The notes under the pieces were generated by a model that saw only the letters and a list, made by a program, of their open reading frames with translations, had not been told where the DNA came from and made no database searches. Shown here piece by piece: positions 13,674 to 20,294 of a stretch of 42,736 bases of DNA; within the stretch, counting starts at the first letter, position 1, and every line of letters starts with the position of its first letter. The DNA comes from a virus. Location: IMG/VR virus record IMGVR_UViG_3300050821_020419, positions 1 to 42,736 of that record. One strand, given 5' to 3'. The position numbers and the translations under genes were made by a program.

Positions 13674-13910
13674 GTCTGGATTTTCTTTTTCTTTCATTGC
13701 GTCATATTCGATAATTAGACGATCGATGCTTTCGAAAATACTCCTTTTAACCAATTCTCTGTTTCTGCAATCCGATAGTATTTTTCCTATAAGATTGATT
13801 AAAACGGTCATCCCATCAAAGGGTTTCAAGTTGTTCATTACAAACAGTGATATGACCTGATCACAAGCAGACCGGACGGTGGCTTCTTTTTCATCTGAAA
13901 ATTCTTGCAT
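13665..13910 (-). CDS. hypothetical helical protein
   Basis: An 81-residue helical protein (ATVRSACDQVISLFVMNN, then RNRELVKRSIFESIDRLII). GAGAG lies before ATG 13910, and its start lies inside the end of the preceding gene. Its last codons form part of the tRNA-like acceptor stem. No family is recognised. Confidence 0.5.
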   Translation of the reverse strand: MQEFSDEKEATVRSACDQVISLFVMNNLKPFDGMTVLINLIGKILSDCRNRELVKRSIFESIDRLIIEYDAMKEKENPDEP

Positions 13911-14058
13911 AAATGCTCTCTGTCCTTATGATGGTCGATTGCACTATTTCCCATCCGAAACGTAGTACAAAGTTAACGGCAAAGGTGCCCAGCAGGGAGT
14001 GCATCTCTACTGGGCGAGGAAACGAAAGATCTAAGATATCTAAAGGGTCCAGATTCAT
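13891..14058 (-). CDS. small hypothetical protein
   Basis: A 55-residue protein starting MNLDPLDILDLSFPRPVEM, with a moderately hydrophobic middle (LLGTFAVNFVLRFGWEIV) and a basic end. It overlaps the next gene by 20 bases. GAG lies before the ATG. Plausible by composition and tight packing, but no family is recognised. Confidence 0.4.
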   Translation of the reverse strand: MNLDPLDILDLSFPRPVEMHSLLGTFAVNFVLRFGWEIVQSTIIRTESIYARIFR

Positions 14059-14065
14059 GGAGCTC

Positions 14066-14170
14066 TCACGTAGATTCCTTGAATATTTTCACCATTGTAA
14101 ACACGAACCACAAAGAAAGCCAGCATTTGCATGCCATCATAGCTAGTTCTCTGTGTTTGTCTGTGTACAT
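14066..14170 (-). CDS. 34-residue membrane-type peptide
   Basis: A short frame encoding MYTDKHRELAMMACKCWL followed by a hydrophobic stretch (SLWFVFTMVKIF). It ends seven bases before the next start. It could be a small membrane peptide of the lysis or accessory region; the ribosome site is weak. It is at the limit of what can be supported. Confidence 0.3.
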   Translation of the reverse strand: MYTDKHRELAMMACKCWLSLWFVFTMVKIFKEST

Positions 14171-14189
14171 TCTTTTTACTCCATTGAGA

Positions 14190-14456
14190 TCATGATATAT
14201 TGTCCGGGTAGGGCGGCGGCGGTGTAGCCGGCTTCGGATGTAATGGCCATGGCGTTGGGTCGGGCAAGAGAAGGTCCCAATAACTAGACGTGGGAGGGTT
14301 TGCTGCGGCCCTCACTTGCGTAAGAGACGATCTTGCCACTACATCCGTCTTAGCCTGTCCCTGTCCTGTATCTCTACAGTCTCGGTTTCCCGTAATCTGC
14401 TGCGCGGTTTGCCCCGAGATTCCCATGATGAATCCTTTAATCATTGCGTTGATCAT
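14190..14456 (-). CDS. Pro-rich small protein
   Basis: An 88-residue protein with an N-terminal helix (INAMIKGFIMGISGQTAQQ) and a Pro-rich C-terminus (PTPWPLHPKPATPPPPYPDN). AGAGG before ATG 14456 sets the start. The hydrophobic N-terminus and proline-rich tail recall spanin or membrane-anchored accessory proteins, but there is no lipobox. It follows the membrane protein gene with a 20-base overlap. Confidence 0.5.
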   Translation of the reverse strand: MINAMIKGFIMGISGQTAQQITGNRDCRDTGQGQAKTDVVARSSLTQVRAAANPPTSSYWDLLLPDPTPWPLHPKPATPPPPYPDNIS

Positions 14457-14718
14457 TGTTTCCCTCTGGAGCTGAGCTCCTTGTGTATCTATAGATAACG
14501 TATCCCATGCCGCCAATAGCCGCTGTGGCTAGTGGGGATGTTGTAGCCATGCAATGCAAGGCTGTTATTGCAACTCTAGCGACAGAAAGGGTAGTGATCG
14601 CTGTCACCGCCCCGGCTGCTTGAGCGCTTCCCCCTATGAAAGATTCTCTTGCGATTCTTTCTTCGTCCTCTGTCATTCCGAGAGGTGATAGTACTTTATT
14701 AATGATTGCTCTCAACAT
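14437..14718 (-). CDS. Ala-rich membrane protein
   Basis: A 93-residue protein with a hydrophobic Ala/Thr/Gly-rich region from residue 35 to 77 that could form two membrane helices, and a charged C-terminus. It lies in a run of small membrane proteins that probably make up the lysis region. Holin is possible, not shown. Confidence 0.5.
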   Translation of the reverse strand: MLRAIINKVLSPLGMTEDEERIARESFIGGSAQAAGAVTAITTLSVARVAITALHCMATTSPLATAAIGGMGYVIYRYTRSSAPEGNNDQRND

Positions 14719-14758
14719 AAATTGGAGCTAATTTACTTAAATGACCGAAATAACGCAA

Positions 14759-14956
14759 TTAGCAATCTTTTTTTAGTTTTTCGAGGGCGTCTTCCACCCT
14801 CTTATCATGGAATTGGAGAATATCCTCGGATGCTTTTATACATGTGTCCACTTGATTAAAAATCTCTTCTATTTGCTTTCTCGCAATGTACGCATGGACC
14901 AGAAACCCGGTGCAGAAGGCAATCACGTGTCCTGTAATTATGGCGGCAATTATCAT
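14759..14956 (-). CDS. small membrane-anchored coiled-coil protein (spanin-like?)
   Basis: A 65-residue protein with one N-terminal membrane helix (MIIAAIITGHVIAFCTGFLV) followed by a helix with heptad-like spacing (RKQIEEIFNQVDTCIKASED) and a basic end. That is the layout of an inner-membrane spanin, although short. GGAG before the ATG; the start overlaps the stop of the upstream gene. Function is inferred from topology only. Confidence 0.5.
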   Translation of the reverse strand: MIIAAIITGHVIAFCTGFLVHAYIARKQIEEIFNQVDTCIKASEDILQFHDKRVEDALEKLKKDC

Positions 14957-15177
14957 TCTTTCGTCTCCTTTACGTTTTTTAGCAGAATAGCTACGTTTTC
15001 TTTAGACAAACCGCAGCTGCTTCCTTGCAGATTTACCTTAGCCTCAGGATAGAGTTTCACGAATTTGTGTAGCCCCTTCCATCCTTCCGGCTGCAATTCG
15101 GAAATTGGCTTATGATCGGCGTCTAAATAAGCAGCCATTCCATTGGTGAATAGAAAGGCTTCGCCTGTTTTATGCAT
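14953..15177 (-). CDS. hypothetical small protein
   Basis: A 74-residue soluble protein (HKTGEAFLFTNGMAAYLDAD, ELQPEGWKGLHKFVKLYPEA). I chose ATG 15177 because AAAAGG lies six bases before it. It lies in the membrane-protein cluster and is coupled to the spanin-like gene. No family is recognised. Confidence 0.5.
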   Translation of the reverse strand: MHKTGEAFLFTNGMAAYLDADHKPISELQPEGWKGLHKFVKLYPEAKVNLQGSSCGLSKENVAILLKNVKETKE

Positions 15178-15240
15178 ATGTTGCCTTTTGGTCAAAAATT
15201 AAGCATGTTTTCATGATGTGTTGGTCGTTTTGGTATTTTT

Positions 15241-15426
15241 TCAGTTTTTCCAAAGTGGGAATAAAAGTGCTGTCCAAAGCCCCACATTGATGGCTAAGGA
15301 AATACGAGGAATCCAAAGCCATAAAATCCAGTGTTCTTTATCATATAAACGCATCATATTAATTGATACCAATCCGATTAGTGATATTAAAATAGCTACA
15401 ATATATAAATAATTAATTTCTACCAT
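15241..15426 (-). CDS. two-helix membrane protein (holin-like)
   Basis: A 61-residue protein with two hydrophobic segments, residues 6-25 (YLYIVAILISLIGLVSI) and 33-59 (ILWLWIPRISLAINVGLW). GGGAG lies before the ATG. Size and topology fit a class II holin, but holins cannot be called from topology alone, and no endolysin gene is seen nearby. Confidence 0.5.
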   Translation of the reverse strand: MVEINYLYIVAILISLIGLVSINMMRLYDKEHWILWLWIPRISLAINVGLWTALLFPLWKN

Positions 15427-15443
15427 AGGTCTCCCTCATCTTT

Positions 15444-15734
15444 TCATGGTATGTTGATTGTTTCGGCATCATCTACCAATTGACTACCAATATCTACCGA
15501 TTTGGTAGGAAGCTCAGGTAAGGGCATCCAATGTGTCACTTCATCGGAGAAGGAGGGGGTTTTATCCAAGTATTGAAGCACTCTATCCAAACTATCCCAG
15601 ATAGTTTGCCATCGTTCTATGCAATCAGCGATTTCGATGGTGATGTTAAGTGGATTTTCGTCCCGCTTTGTCACCACTAGGTAAGTGCCTTCTTCTAAAG
15701 GCAGCCTATCTTTAACGCTAATCCAATGAGTCAT
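15444..15734 (-). CDS. DUF551-type protein
   Basis: A 96-residue protein with the two halves of the DUF551 signature: THWISVKDRLPLEEGTYLVV at the start and VTHWMPLPELP near residues 67-77. These proteins are common in phages of many bacteria; their function is not known. The ATG overlaps the stop of the upstream paralogue (ATGA), with GGAGG before it. It and the next gene are tandem paralogues. A hydrophilic tail of about 20 residues follows the second motif. Confidence 0.75.
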   Translation of the reverse strand: MTHWISVKDRLPLEEGTYLVVTKRDENPLNITIEIADCIERWQTIWDSLDRVLQYLDKTPSFSDEVTHWMPLPELPTKSVDIGSQLVDDAETINIP

Positions 15735-16096
15735 TTTATCTCCTCCGGGGGCTTAGGTAAGGGCATCCAATGGGTGGGATGTATGTACTCAGAGCAACAC
15801 CCGCACCCATTTTGACTTACATTCCAGTTTTTGAAAATGTTATAATAAGCTACATACATCTCATTATCTTCTTTCAGACGAACTAGAACGCATTCTGACG
15901 GACGCTCTATCTTGCCATTATCTTGGTTCTTTGTAAGATCTGGTAATCGATCTTCTACTGATATCCACTCGCTCATGATTCCTCCTTTTTGGACTTGTTC
16001 CTCTCGTTCACACGCCTGGCATTTTCTAATTTCCACACCGTTTTGAAAATCGTGATGCAGTCCATATTTTTCGCATTTGTCATTTTCACACGCCAT
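15731..16096 (-). CDS. zinc-motif/DUF551 protein with two possible starts
   Basis: A 121-residue frame. The first 40 residues contain two Cys pairs (CENDKCEKYG, CQACE) that may bind zinc. The rest, from SEWISVEDRLPD to THWMPLPKPP, is a DUF551 domain. An AAGGAGG site followed by AATC and an in-frame ATG at 15976 gives a second start exactly at the domain boundary. So this gene may make a long and a short product, or be two genes fused in frame. GAGGAATC precedes both starts. Function unknown. Confidence 0.7.
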   Translation of the reverse strand: MACENDKCEKYGLHHDFQNGVEIRKCQACEREEQVQKGGIMSEWISVEDRLPDLTKNQDNGKIERPSECVLVRLKEDNEMYVAYYNIFKNWNVSQNGCGCCSEYIHPTHWMPLPKPPEEIK

Positions 16097-16102
16097 GATT
16101 CC

Positions 16103-17062
16103 TCACTTTTCGAAACTTAAGTTTATAACTTTAAAACTTATGGGCGCATGCCCTTGATTATATTGAGATCGGACAACGACTCCTTCTCTCTGGTTTCCGT
16201 TGGCGTATAAACCTTCCCCAAATAACTCTATTCCTCCCTTTTCAAAATACGGCCCTATCTCCACTACGTGGCAGCGAGGAAATTGTAATTGTTCGAGTAG
16301 CTTCCAGAACTCCCGTACTTCCAAATATCGATGTTCGTCAATTTTGTATGCTGAGAAAGCAAATCCATCGATTTCTTGCAGCCCCATAGGGTTGCCCTGG
16401 ATCTTAGGTCCACATGTTTCCCATTGAAGGGCTATGCCTTCTGGTAGATTTTCTTCGAGTTTATATTTAACAGCTATCTTCCAGTATCCATTATTTTCGT
16501 CTCTTTCTAGCTCCATATTTCTAGAGCAAACTCCGAATTGTCCCTTATATCTGAAGGCAGTCGTAGAAGATCCGTCCATTTTTTCTGTTATATAGAAAGG
16601 CTCTCCAACGAGGGCATCGACCAATTCTTCATGTCTTTGGTAATTCGGTTCGTCCGTCTTGGGTATGAAGCTGGGAAAGTTTCCTTTCATTATTCCGGCT
16701 AGGTTGGGGGGAACCGGTTTGTGGTATTTGATAACTCCAAAATTGGCCGTGCAGTCTGTCCCAACTGGAAATTCTAGATGATATGGCATTATTACTACTT
16801 CGCTGGGAGCTCCCTTAAATCTCCTCATCTTCACACGCCAGTCGCTAGATTTCATGAAAAGCATATCTTCTCTTTCGGGGATCTTTGCATCTGGGAGAAA
16901 TACGACGCATAGATCGTCGATATCGAAATCTTGTTTTTTAACCACGCCTTTCCATTTGCCGCCTTCCCCGCACACCACAGTTGCTGATACAATGAAGTCG
17001 GCGTTAGGAATAGGTTGCAAATCTACAATCTTGCCTACGAAAACGAGTCCGTCTTTACTCAT
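16103..17062 (-). CDS. RNA ligase (DRB0094/Rnl5-like)
   Basis: A 319-residue nucleotidyltransferase-type RNA ligase that seals nicks in RNA with ATP. Motif I is EKMDGSS with the AMP-accepting Lys at about 161; motif III-like residues surround WETCGPKIQG; motif IV is REGVVVRS and motif V is SFKVINLSF near the C-terminus. The N-terminal 110 residues (GKIVDLQPIPNADFIVSATV and on) form the extra OB-type domain seen in the Deinococcus DRB0094 type rather than in T4 Rnl1. The start at ATG 17062 is preceded by GGGGAATC and overlaps the upstream stop (ATGA). It probably repairs host-cleaved tRNA or other RNA damage. Confidence 0.85.
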   Translation of the reverse strand: MSKDGLVFVGKIVDLQPIPNADFIVSATVVCGEGGKWKGVVKKQDFDIDDLCVVFLPDAKIPEREDMLFMKSSDWRVKMRRFKGAPSEVVIMPYHLEFPVGTDCTANFGVIKYHKPVPPNLAGIMKGNFPSFIPKTDEPNYQRHEELVDALVGEPFYITEKMDGSSTTAFRYKGQFGVCSRNMELERDENNGYWKIAVKYKLEENLPEGIALQWETCGPKIQGNPMGLQEIDGFAFSAYKIDEHRYLEVREFWKLLEQLQFPRCHVVEIGPYFEKGGIELFGEGLYANGNQREGVVVRSQYNQGHAPISFKVINLSFEK

Positions 17063-17292
17063 GATTCCCCATCCTTTAGCCATCCACCCCATCTTTTCAG
17101 ATAAACCATCGTCTCATAGAATTGATCCACTCCAAGTTCCTCGCATTTTTTGGCGTCTTTAAGGATAGCTTCGTGCTCTTTTCTGCCGTGAACATTTATA
17201 TATGTCACAGGCGGTAGATCGGCTGGAGGATCGATTCCCCTAAATTCATCTAACGGGTTTAGATTTGGCCTAAGATCGATATATTCTTTCAT
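17059..17292 (-). CDS. hypothetical protein upstream of RNA ligase
   Basis: A 77-residue protein starting MKEYIDLRPNLNPLDEFRGI and ending in a helix with KCEELGVDQFYETMVYLKRW. GAGGAATC precedes the ATG, as in several genes of this strand. It overlaps the RNA ligase start, so the two are translationally coupled and could act together. No family is recognised. Confidence 0.55.
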   Translation of the reverse strand: MKEYIDLRPNLNPLDEFRGIDPPADLPPVTYINVHGRKEHEAILKDAKKCEELGVDQFYETMVYLKRWGGWLKDGES

Positions 17293-17298
17293 GATTCC

Positions 17299-17508
17299 TC
17301 AATCCTTTGTGATGGTAAATATCGAACCGATGATGAATGCCCAGAATACGAAAGATCCAATGAATACAGCCACGCCAAGCCATAATTGCATTATTTCAAA
17401 CCATAATGGAGCGTATACGTCAGAATATTCTGAACATATCATAACGTAACTTGCTATAGTTGCCACCGAAAGGATTATTGTTAATAAAGCAGCTATTCCC
17501 ACATGCAT
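17299..17508 (-). CDS. two-helix membrane protein
   Basis: A 69-residue protein with membrane segments at about residues 4-26 and 41-65 (GIAALLTIILSVATIASYVM; LWLGVAVFIGSFVFWAFII). It lies six bases upstream of the next gene in the same operon. It could be a holin or another membrane accessory. No family is recognised. Confidence 0.5.
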   Translation of the reverse strand: MHVGIAALLTIILSVATIASYVMICSEYSDVYAPLWFEIMQLWLGVAVFIGSFVFWAFIIGSIFTITKD

Positions 17509-17539
17509 GATTACCCACTTGTTATGATAACTTCACTTA

Positions 17540-17761
17540 TCATGCTTTTAGAGTCCCCGACCCATAATATCCGGGATCTTTTCTTTGCTCTTCTTGGAAC
17601 GCAATCCACCCTTCGGTTTTCTCAGGGTGTTCATTTGGATTCCACGGAGGCGGGAAGTAGCCTACAACATAACGTTGTTCCTTTTTACATTCACAAATAG
17701 CGGATGGTCGTTGTGAACCATTTGTTTGTTGCCCACATACTTTGCATTGTATTTTATCCAT
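17540..17761 (-). CDS. zinc-ribbon small protein
   Basis: A 73-residue protein with MDKIQCKVCGQQ and a second Cys pair in SAICECKKE, then GYFPPPWNPNEHPEKTEGW. I chose the ATG at 17761, which follows GGAGG by four bases and overlaps the stop of a tiny upstream gene (TGATG). No family is recognised; zinc binding is likely. Confidence 0.55.
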   Translation of the reverse strand: MDKIQCKVCGQQTNGSQRPSAICECKKEQRYVVGYFPPPWNPNEHPEKTEGWIAFQEEQRKDPGYYGSGTLKA

Positions 17762-17844
17762 CATTCCTCCCTTCCCGATCTGACAATTGCATAGCCGACT
17801 ATTCCAAACACGCAATATAGAGCGATCATTCCAATCCAGAGCAT
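17761..17844 (-). CDS. 27-residue membrane peptide
   Basis: A tiny gene encoding one hydrophobic helix (MLWIGMIALYCVFGIVGYAI) and a short charged tail. AGGA lies five bases upstream of the ATG, and its stop overlaps the start of the next gene. These signals make it more than a random frame. It is the first gene of the long minus operon. Confidence 0.5.
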   Translation of the reverse strand: MLWIGMIALYCVFGIVGYAIVRSGREE

Positions 17845-17860
17845 ATTTTTCCTATTTTCC

Positions 17861-17883
17861 TTTACACTCTGTAAAGCATAGCA
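17861..17883 (-). promoter_or_regulatory. TTTACA/TGTAAA inverted repeat and extended -10 motif
   Basis: TTTACA-CTC-TGTAAA (17861-17875) is a perfect inverted repeat. It overlaps the 14-mer at 17870-17883, identical to 3822-3835, which reads TGnTATGCT on the minus strand. It lies 17 bases upstream of the first minus gene and is a good candidate for the promoter and operator of the 17.8-kb minus operon. Confidence 0.5.
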
Positions 17884-17903
17884 TTTTGGGTATCATTTGT
17901 ATA

Positions 17904-17931
17904 TTGCAAAACATTTCTTTAAAGGTATAAT
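17904..17931 (+). promoter_or_regulatory. sigma70 promoter for 17960
   Basis: TTGCAA (17904-17909) and a perfect TATAAT (17926-17931) are separated by 16 bases. Transcription would start near 17938, about 22 bases before the next gene. It diverges from the minus promoter just upstream. Confidence 0.6.
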
Positions 17932-17959
17932 GAGGCCAAAGCTCAAACTCGAGGTAAAT

Positions 17960-18181
17960 ATGAGTGGTAGACGTATTGACGATCATGCATCATTCGCTGG
18001 ATCTGGCGGGAAAGTATCTCCTCTTCCAGAAGGGAATAAAGTGAAACATTTTCACAGTGCTGAAGGTGCCGCACATGTCGGATCAGAATATCCAGACACT
18101 AGTGAAATGATTCACAGAGACCAAAATAGTGCAGATTCCAAGGCAAAATCGCATAAAATGAAGCCTGGTTATCGCTATTAA
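17960..18181 (+). CDS. small polar phage protein
   Basis: A 73-residue hydrophilic protein with MSGRRIDDHASFAGSGGKVS, then SAEGAAHVGSEYPDTSEMIH. GAGG lies five bases before the ATG; an upstream frame to 17897 is not supported by a ribosome site. It may be a minor virion or DNA-binding protein; composition resembles small phage structural proteins, but I recognise no family. A strong promoter lies just upstream. Confidence 0.5.
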   Translation: MSGRRIDDHASFAGSGGKVSPLPEGNKVKHFHSAEGAAHVGSEYPDTSEMIHRDQNSADSKAKSHKMKPGYRY

Positions 18182-18264
18182 AGTTTGATGGGCAACGCGA
18201 AGATTCGAGCTAGCCGGGATATCGGTAGTTAATTGGTGCAAGTCCAATCCCCATCGATTAAACT
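18182..18264 (+). ncRNA. cloverleaf-like RNA upstream of a terminator
   Basis: An 11-bp closing stem (AGTTT 18182-18186 plus GATGGG 18187-18192 with CCCATC 18250-18255 and AAACT 18260-18264, four-base bulge) encloses two or three hairpins: CTA-G-CCG with CGG-TAG (18210-18228) and ATTGG with CCAAT around the seven-base loop TGCAAGT (18232-18248). The last arm is placed like a T arm, but no anticodon fits. With the terminator at 18288-18324 it would form a discrete RNA of about 140 nt, or the 3' end of the 17960 transcript. Confidence 0.5.
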
Positions 18265-18287
18265 AAACTTGCTCTCCATGCGGTTTT

Positions 18288-18324
18288 GGGAGAAAGGACT
18301 CGTTTACACCCTTTCTCCCTTTTT
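18288..18324 (+). terminator. Rho-independent terminator
   Basis: GGGAGAAAGG (18288-18297) and CCTTTCTCCC (18310-18319) form a perfect 10-bp stem with a 12-base loop, followed by five T. It ends the plus-strand transcript carrying the small gene at 17960 and the cloverleaf element. Confidence 0.8.
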
Positions 18325-18342
18325 AAAGTTGAGCGGGCAAGT

Positions 18343-18431
18343 GGCTGGGGGTTCCCGGCCGTGTCAAATGGGTGTTTTACGTTTTGATCCATAAGGATGA
18401 CCCGATCCAAAAACGTTATTTAAGGAGATCT
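18343..18431 (+). promoter_or_regulatory. structured leader of the 18432 gene
   Basis: GGCTGGG-GGTT-CCCGGCC (18343-18360) forms a stable hairpin. It is followed by ACGTTTT/AAAACGT plus GATC/GATC, a second long stem whose loop contains AAGGATG. A true AAGGAG site follows at 18422-18426. The layout could tune translation of the next gene. Confidence 0.4.
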
Positions 18432-18662
18432 ATGGCAAAACACGGTGTTTTCAATAATCCAATCGCCCCTAAGACGCGTAAAGCAGACAAGAATTTCTCC
18501 GCTCCGACTAAAGAGCAGGCGACTACCGGCCAATATATGGCTGCCGGAGACTACTACGGCACTGGGTTCAAACAACCAGTTGGCAAGATGCGTGGTGGGT
18601 CTGTTGGCATGAATCCGGTTCCTCAAAAGTCGTTGAAGATAGCACCTGAATCGTTGGCTTAG
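18432..18662 (+). CDS. small basic phage protein
   Basis: A 76-residue basic, Gly/Pro/Lys-rich protein (MAKHGVFNNPIAPKTRKADK; GKMRGGSVGMNPVPQKSLK) likely disordered. AAGGAG precedes the ATG. It lies just before the capsid cluster and could be a minor structural or DNA-binding protein. It overlaps the end of a minus gene by four bases. No family is recognised. Confidence 0.6.
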   Translation: MAKHGVFNNPIAPKTRKADKNFSAPTKEQATTGQYMAAGDYYGTGFKQPVGKMRGGSVGMNPVPQKSLKIAPESLA

Positions 18663-19141
18663 ACCATACGAAATTTATCTGTGGTTAAGATACCTTCCAG
18701 GATCTTTTTGATGCGATCCTCGCTATAATCATCTGGATGCGGTTTTTCCAGTTCTTGTCTATTGTGCTCGAAGTTATAAATTGAGGCCAATATGTCCTCA
18801 GACTCAAACATTTTCCCTCTTTTGTATTGTCCCCACATTTCTCTTGGGGGGATTAACCACACCACCTCAATTATATCGCTTTTAGATAGGGCGCGGAAAA
18901 GGTAGCTATTCGTCTGGGCGTTGGGTTTCGTAAGCCGAGGCTGCCAAATCATCCTTTTCGTAACGCCGTCGTCCGCTGTTCTAGGGTGTGCGAAAAGATA
19001 AATGTAGGGAAAATGCTCTTGCATCGAAAGAGAGTCTTTATTCTTCTTTAAGCAATCTTCAGCTCCTTGGAAGATGTTGAGGGACTGGTCTTTTTTTAAA
19101 TGAAGAAGACGATCGTGGGCATCGAATGTATGAATTTTCAT
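18659..19141 (-). CDS. conserved-looking phage protein of unknown function
   Basis: A 160-residue protein (MKIHTFDAHDRLLHLKKDQS; FAHPRTADDGVTKRMIWQPR; WLIPPREMWGQYKRGKMF). I recall similar proteins in metagenomic phages, with the AHPRTADDG and PPREMWGQYK blocks, without known function. GGTGAC precedes the ATG. It is a lone minus gene inserted in the plus structural block, facing the scaffold promoter. Confidence 0.6.
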   Translation of the reverse strand: MKIHTFDAHDRLLHLKKDQSLNIFQGAEDCLKKNKDSLSMQEHFPYIYLFAHPRTADDGVTKRMIWQPRLTKPNAQTNSYLFRALSKSDIIEVVWLIPPREMWGQYKRGKMFESEDILASIYNFEHNRQELEKPHPDDYSEDRIKKILEGILTTDKFRMV

Positions 19142-19151
19142 TTGTCACCAA

Positions 19152-19199
19152 TTGAAATTTTGAATATAAGTATCTATATCACAGTGCGCTAACACGCGT
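19152..19199 (+). promoter_or_regulatory. promoter and operator candidate for scaffold/capsid genes
   Basis: TTGAAA (19152-19157) and TATATC (19175-19180) are 17 bases apart. ACACGCGT (19192-19199), also the core of the palindrome at 2200-2211, lies about 12 bases downstream and could be a repressor site on this late promoter. Confidence 0.45.
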
Positions 19200-19217
19200 A
19201 CACAAAAAAAGGATTAC

Positions 19218-19895
19218 ATGACGACTCCCACAAATCCCCCAGAAAACCAAACTGTAGACGCCAACGCTAACTTGAAAGAAGTCAACATCATCCAGCTCCG
19301 CAAGCAAGTTGAACACGAAAGAAAAGCCAGACAAGAAGCTGAAGAGCGGGCCACAAGAGCTGAAAAAGAGAGGGAAAATGCACGACATAACCCCGATGCA
19401 GATGATGATATTCTTTCTGATGAGCCTTACGTTGATCATAAGTCTTTGGATAGAAAGCTAAAGAAATTTGAAGCCAGCATGGATCAGAGAATCGATAAGA
19501 AGGCTGAGGAAAAAGCTCGCGTTCTTATGGAACAAGAAAGACGTTCTAACTACCTGAAGCAAAAACAAGACTTCGATCAGGTGATGACTCAAGAGATGAT
19601 GCAAAAATTGGTGGCGAAAGACCCGGAACTCGCTGAGACGATCTTAGAGATGCCGGATGGTTTTGCTCGTCAAAAACTAGTCTATCATGCGATCAAGGCG
19701 ATCGGATTGGATAAGAAGGAAGAGCCCAAGAAGTCCATCCAAGAGACCATCGAAAAAAACCGCAGAAGCCCTTATTACCAACCGTCTGGAGGAGCAACTC
19801 CTCCTTATGATTCTGCTGGGGACTACTCAGACGCTGGCAAGAAAAACGCCTACGAAAAAATGCAGGCCCTCAAGTCCAAGATGAGGCTCGGGTGA
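19218..19895 (+). CDS. scaffold-like protein
   Basis: A 225-residue, highly charged protein. Residues 20-60 are a coiled coil (KEVNIIQLRKQVEHERKARQ, then EAEERATRAEKERE), residues 80-150 contain more helices, and the C-terminus is basic (ALKSKMRL). Position directly upstream of the capsid gene, charge and coiled coils fit a scaffolding protein that is removed from the procapsid. AAAGGA precedes the ATG. The stop is five bases from the capsid start. Confidence 0.65.
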   Translation: MTTPTNPPENQTVDANANLKEVNIIQLRKQVEHERKARQEAEERATRAEKERENARHNPDADDDILSDEPYVDHKSLDRKLKKFEASMDQRIDKKAEEKARVLMEQERRSNYLKQKQDFDQVMTQEMMQKLVAKDPELAETILEMPDGFARQKLVYHAIKAIGLDKKEEPKKSIQETIEKNRRSPYYQPSGGATPPYDSAGDYSDAGKKNAYEKMQALKSKMRLG

Positions 19896-19899
19896 ACCT

Positions 19900-19942
19900 A
19901 TGTCATCGGATGCTTTATCTAGACAGTTGATATTAAATAATT
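19900..19942 (+). CDS. major capsid protein, exon 1
   Basis: ATG 19900 begins a short open frame, MSSDALSRQLILNN plus one base, cut by TAA at 19942-19944. Joined after T19942 to 20765 it gives a TTC codon and a continuous 330-residue capsid protein whose start reads LILNNFTKVTDLP. A GGTG-type ribosome site precedes the ATG, and the start is placed as expected after the scaffold gene. Its last ten bases pair with an intron sequence to form P1. Confidence 0.7.
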
Positions 19943-20010
19943 AAGTTGATAATTTGAAGTTAGCGTACAGCCGCTCGCTACGGCAAAATGGGTTATGCTA
20001 GCTTCTAGCT

Positions 20011-20056
20011 ATACTTAGGTATAAATGGGTATAATTAGGTATAAATTAGTATAATT
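20011..20056 (+). repeat. 10-bp tandem repeat inside intron
   Basis: About 4.5 copies of a 10-base unit close to ATAAATTAGGT (register ATAANTNGGT) run from 20011 to 20056. It lies between P2-like and core pairings of the intron, where length variation is tolerated. Confidence 0.7.
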
Positions 20057-20294
20057 CGAAGCATCTGTCTGCGTGCGCGCGCAAACTGATGGCGTAATGC
20101 CCTCTCGCAATGGGAAAAACCCACCGTCTTGAAGGTGGTGTCGAATAGCGTATTGGGGTCGCTCCCTGGCATCTCTTTAAGAAGGGACTAATTTCAACCA
20201 TAGGGTTAAAATTATGTCTATTACTACAACCGGCAATTTGGGTTAACATAGTGGCCCAATAAAAATCTTCTCTGATAGACTTGAACACCTGACC

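Noticed and set aside
13913-14146. Plus-strand frame of 77 codons
   Set aside because: No ribosome site; the opposite strand holds better-packed small frames in a continuous operon.
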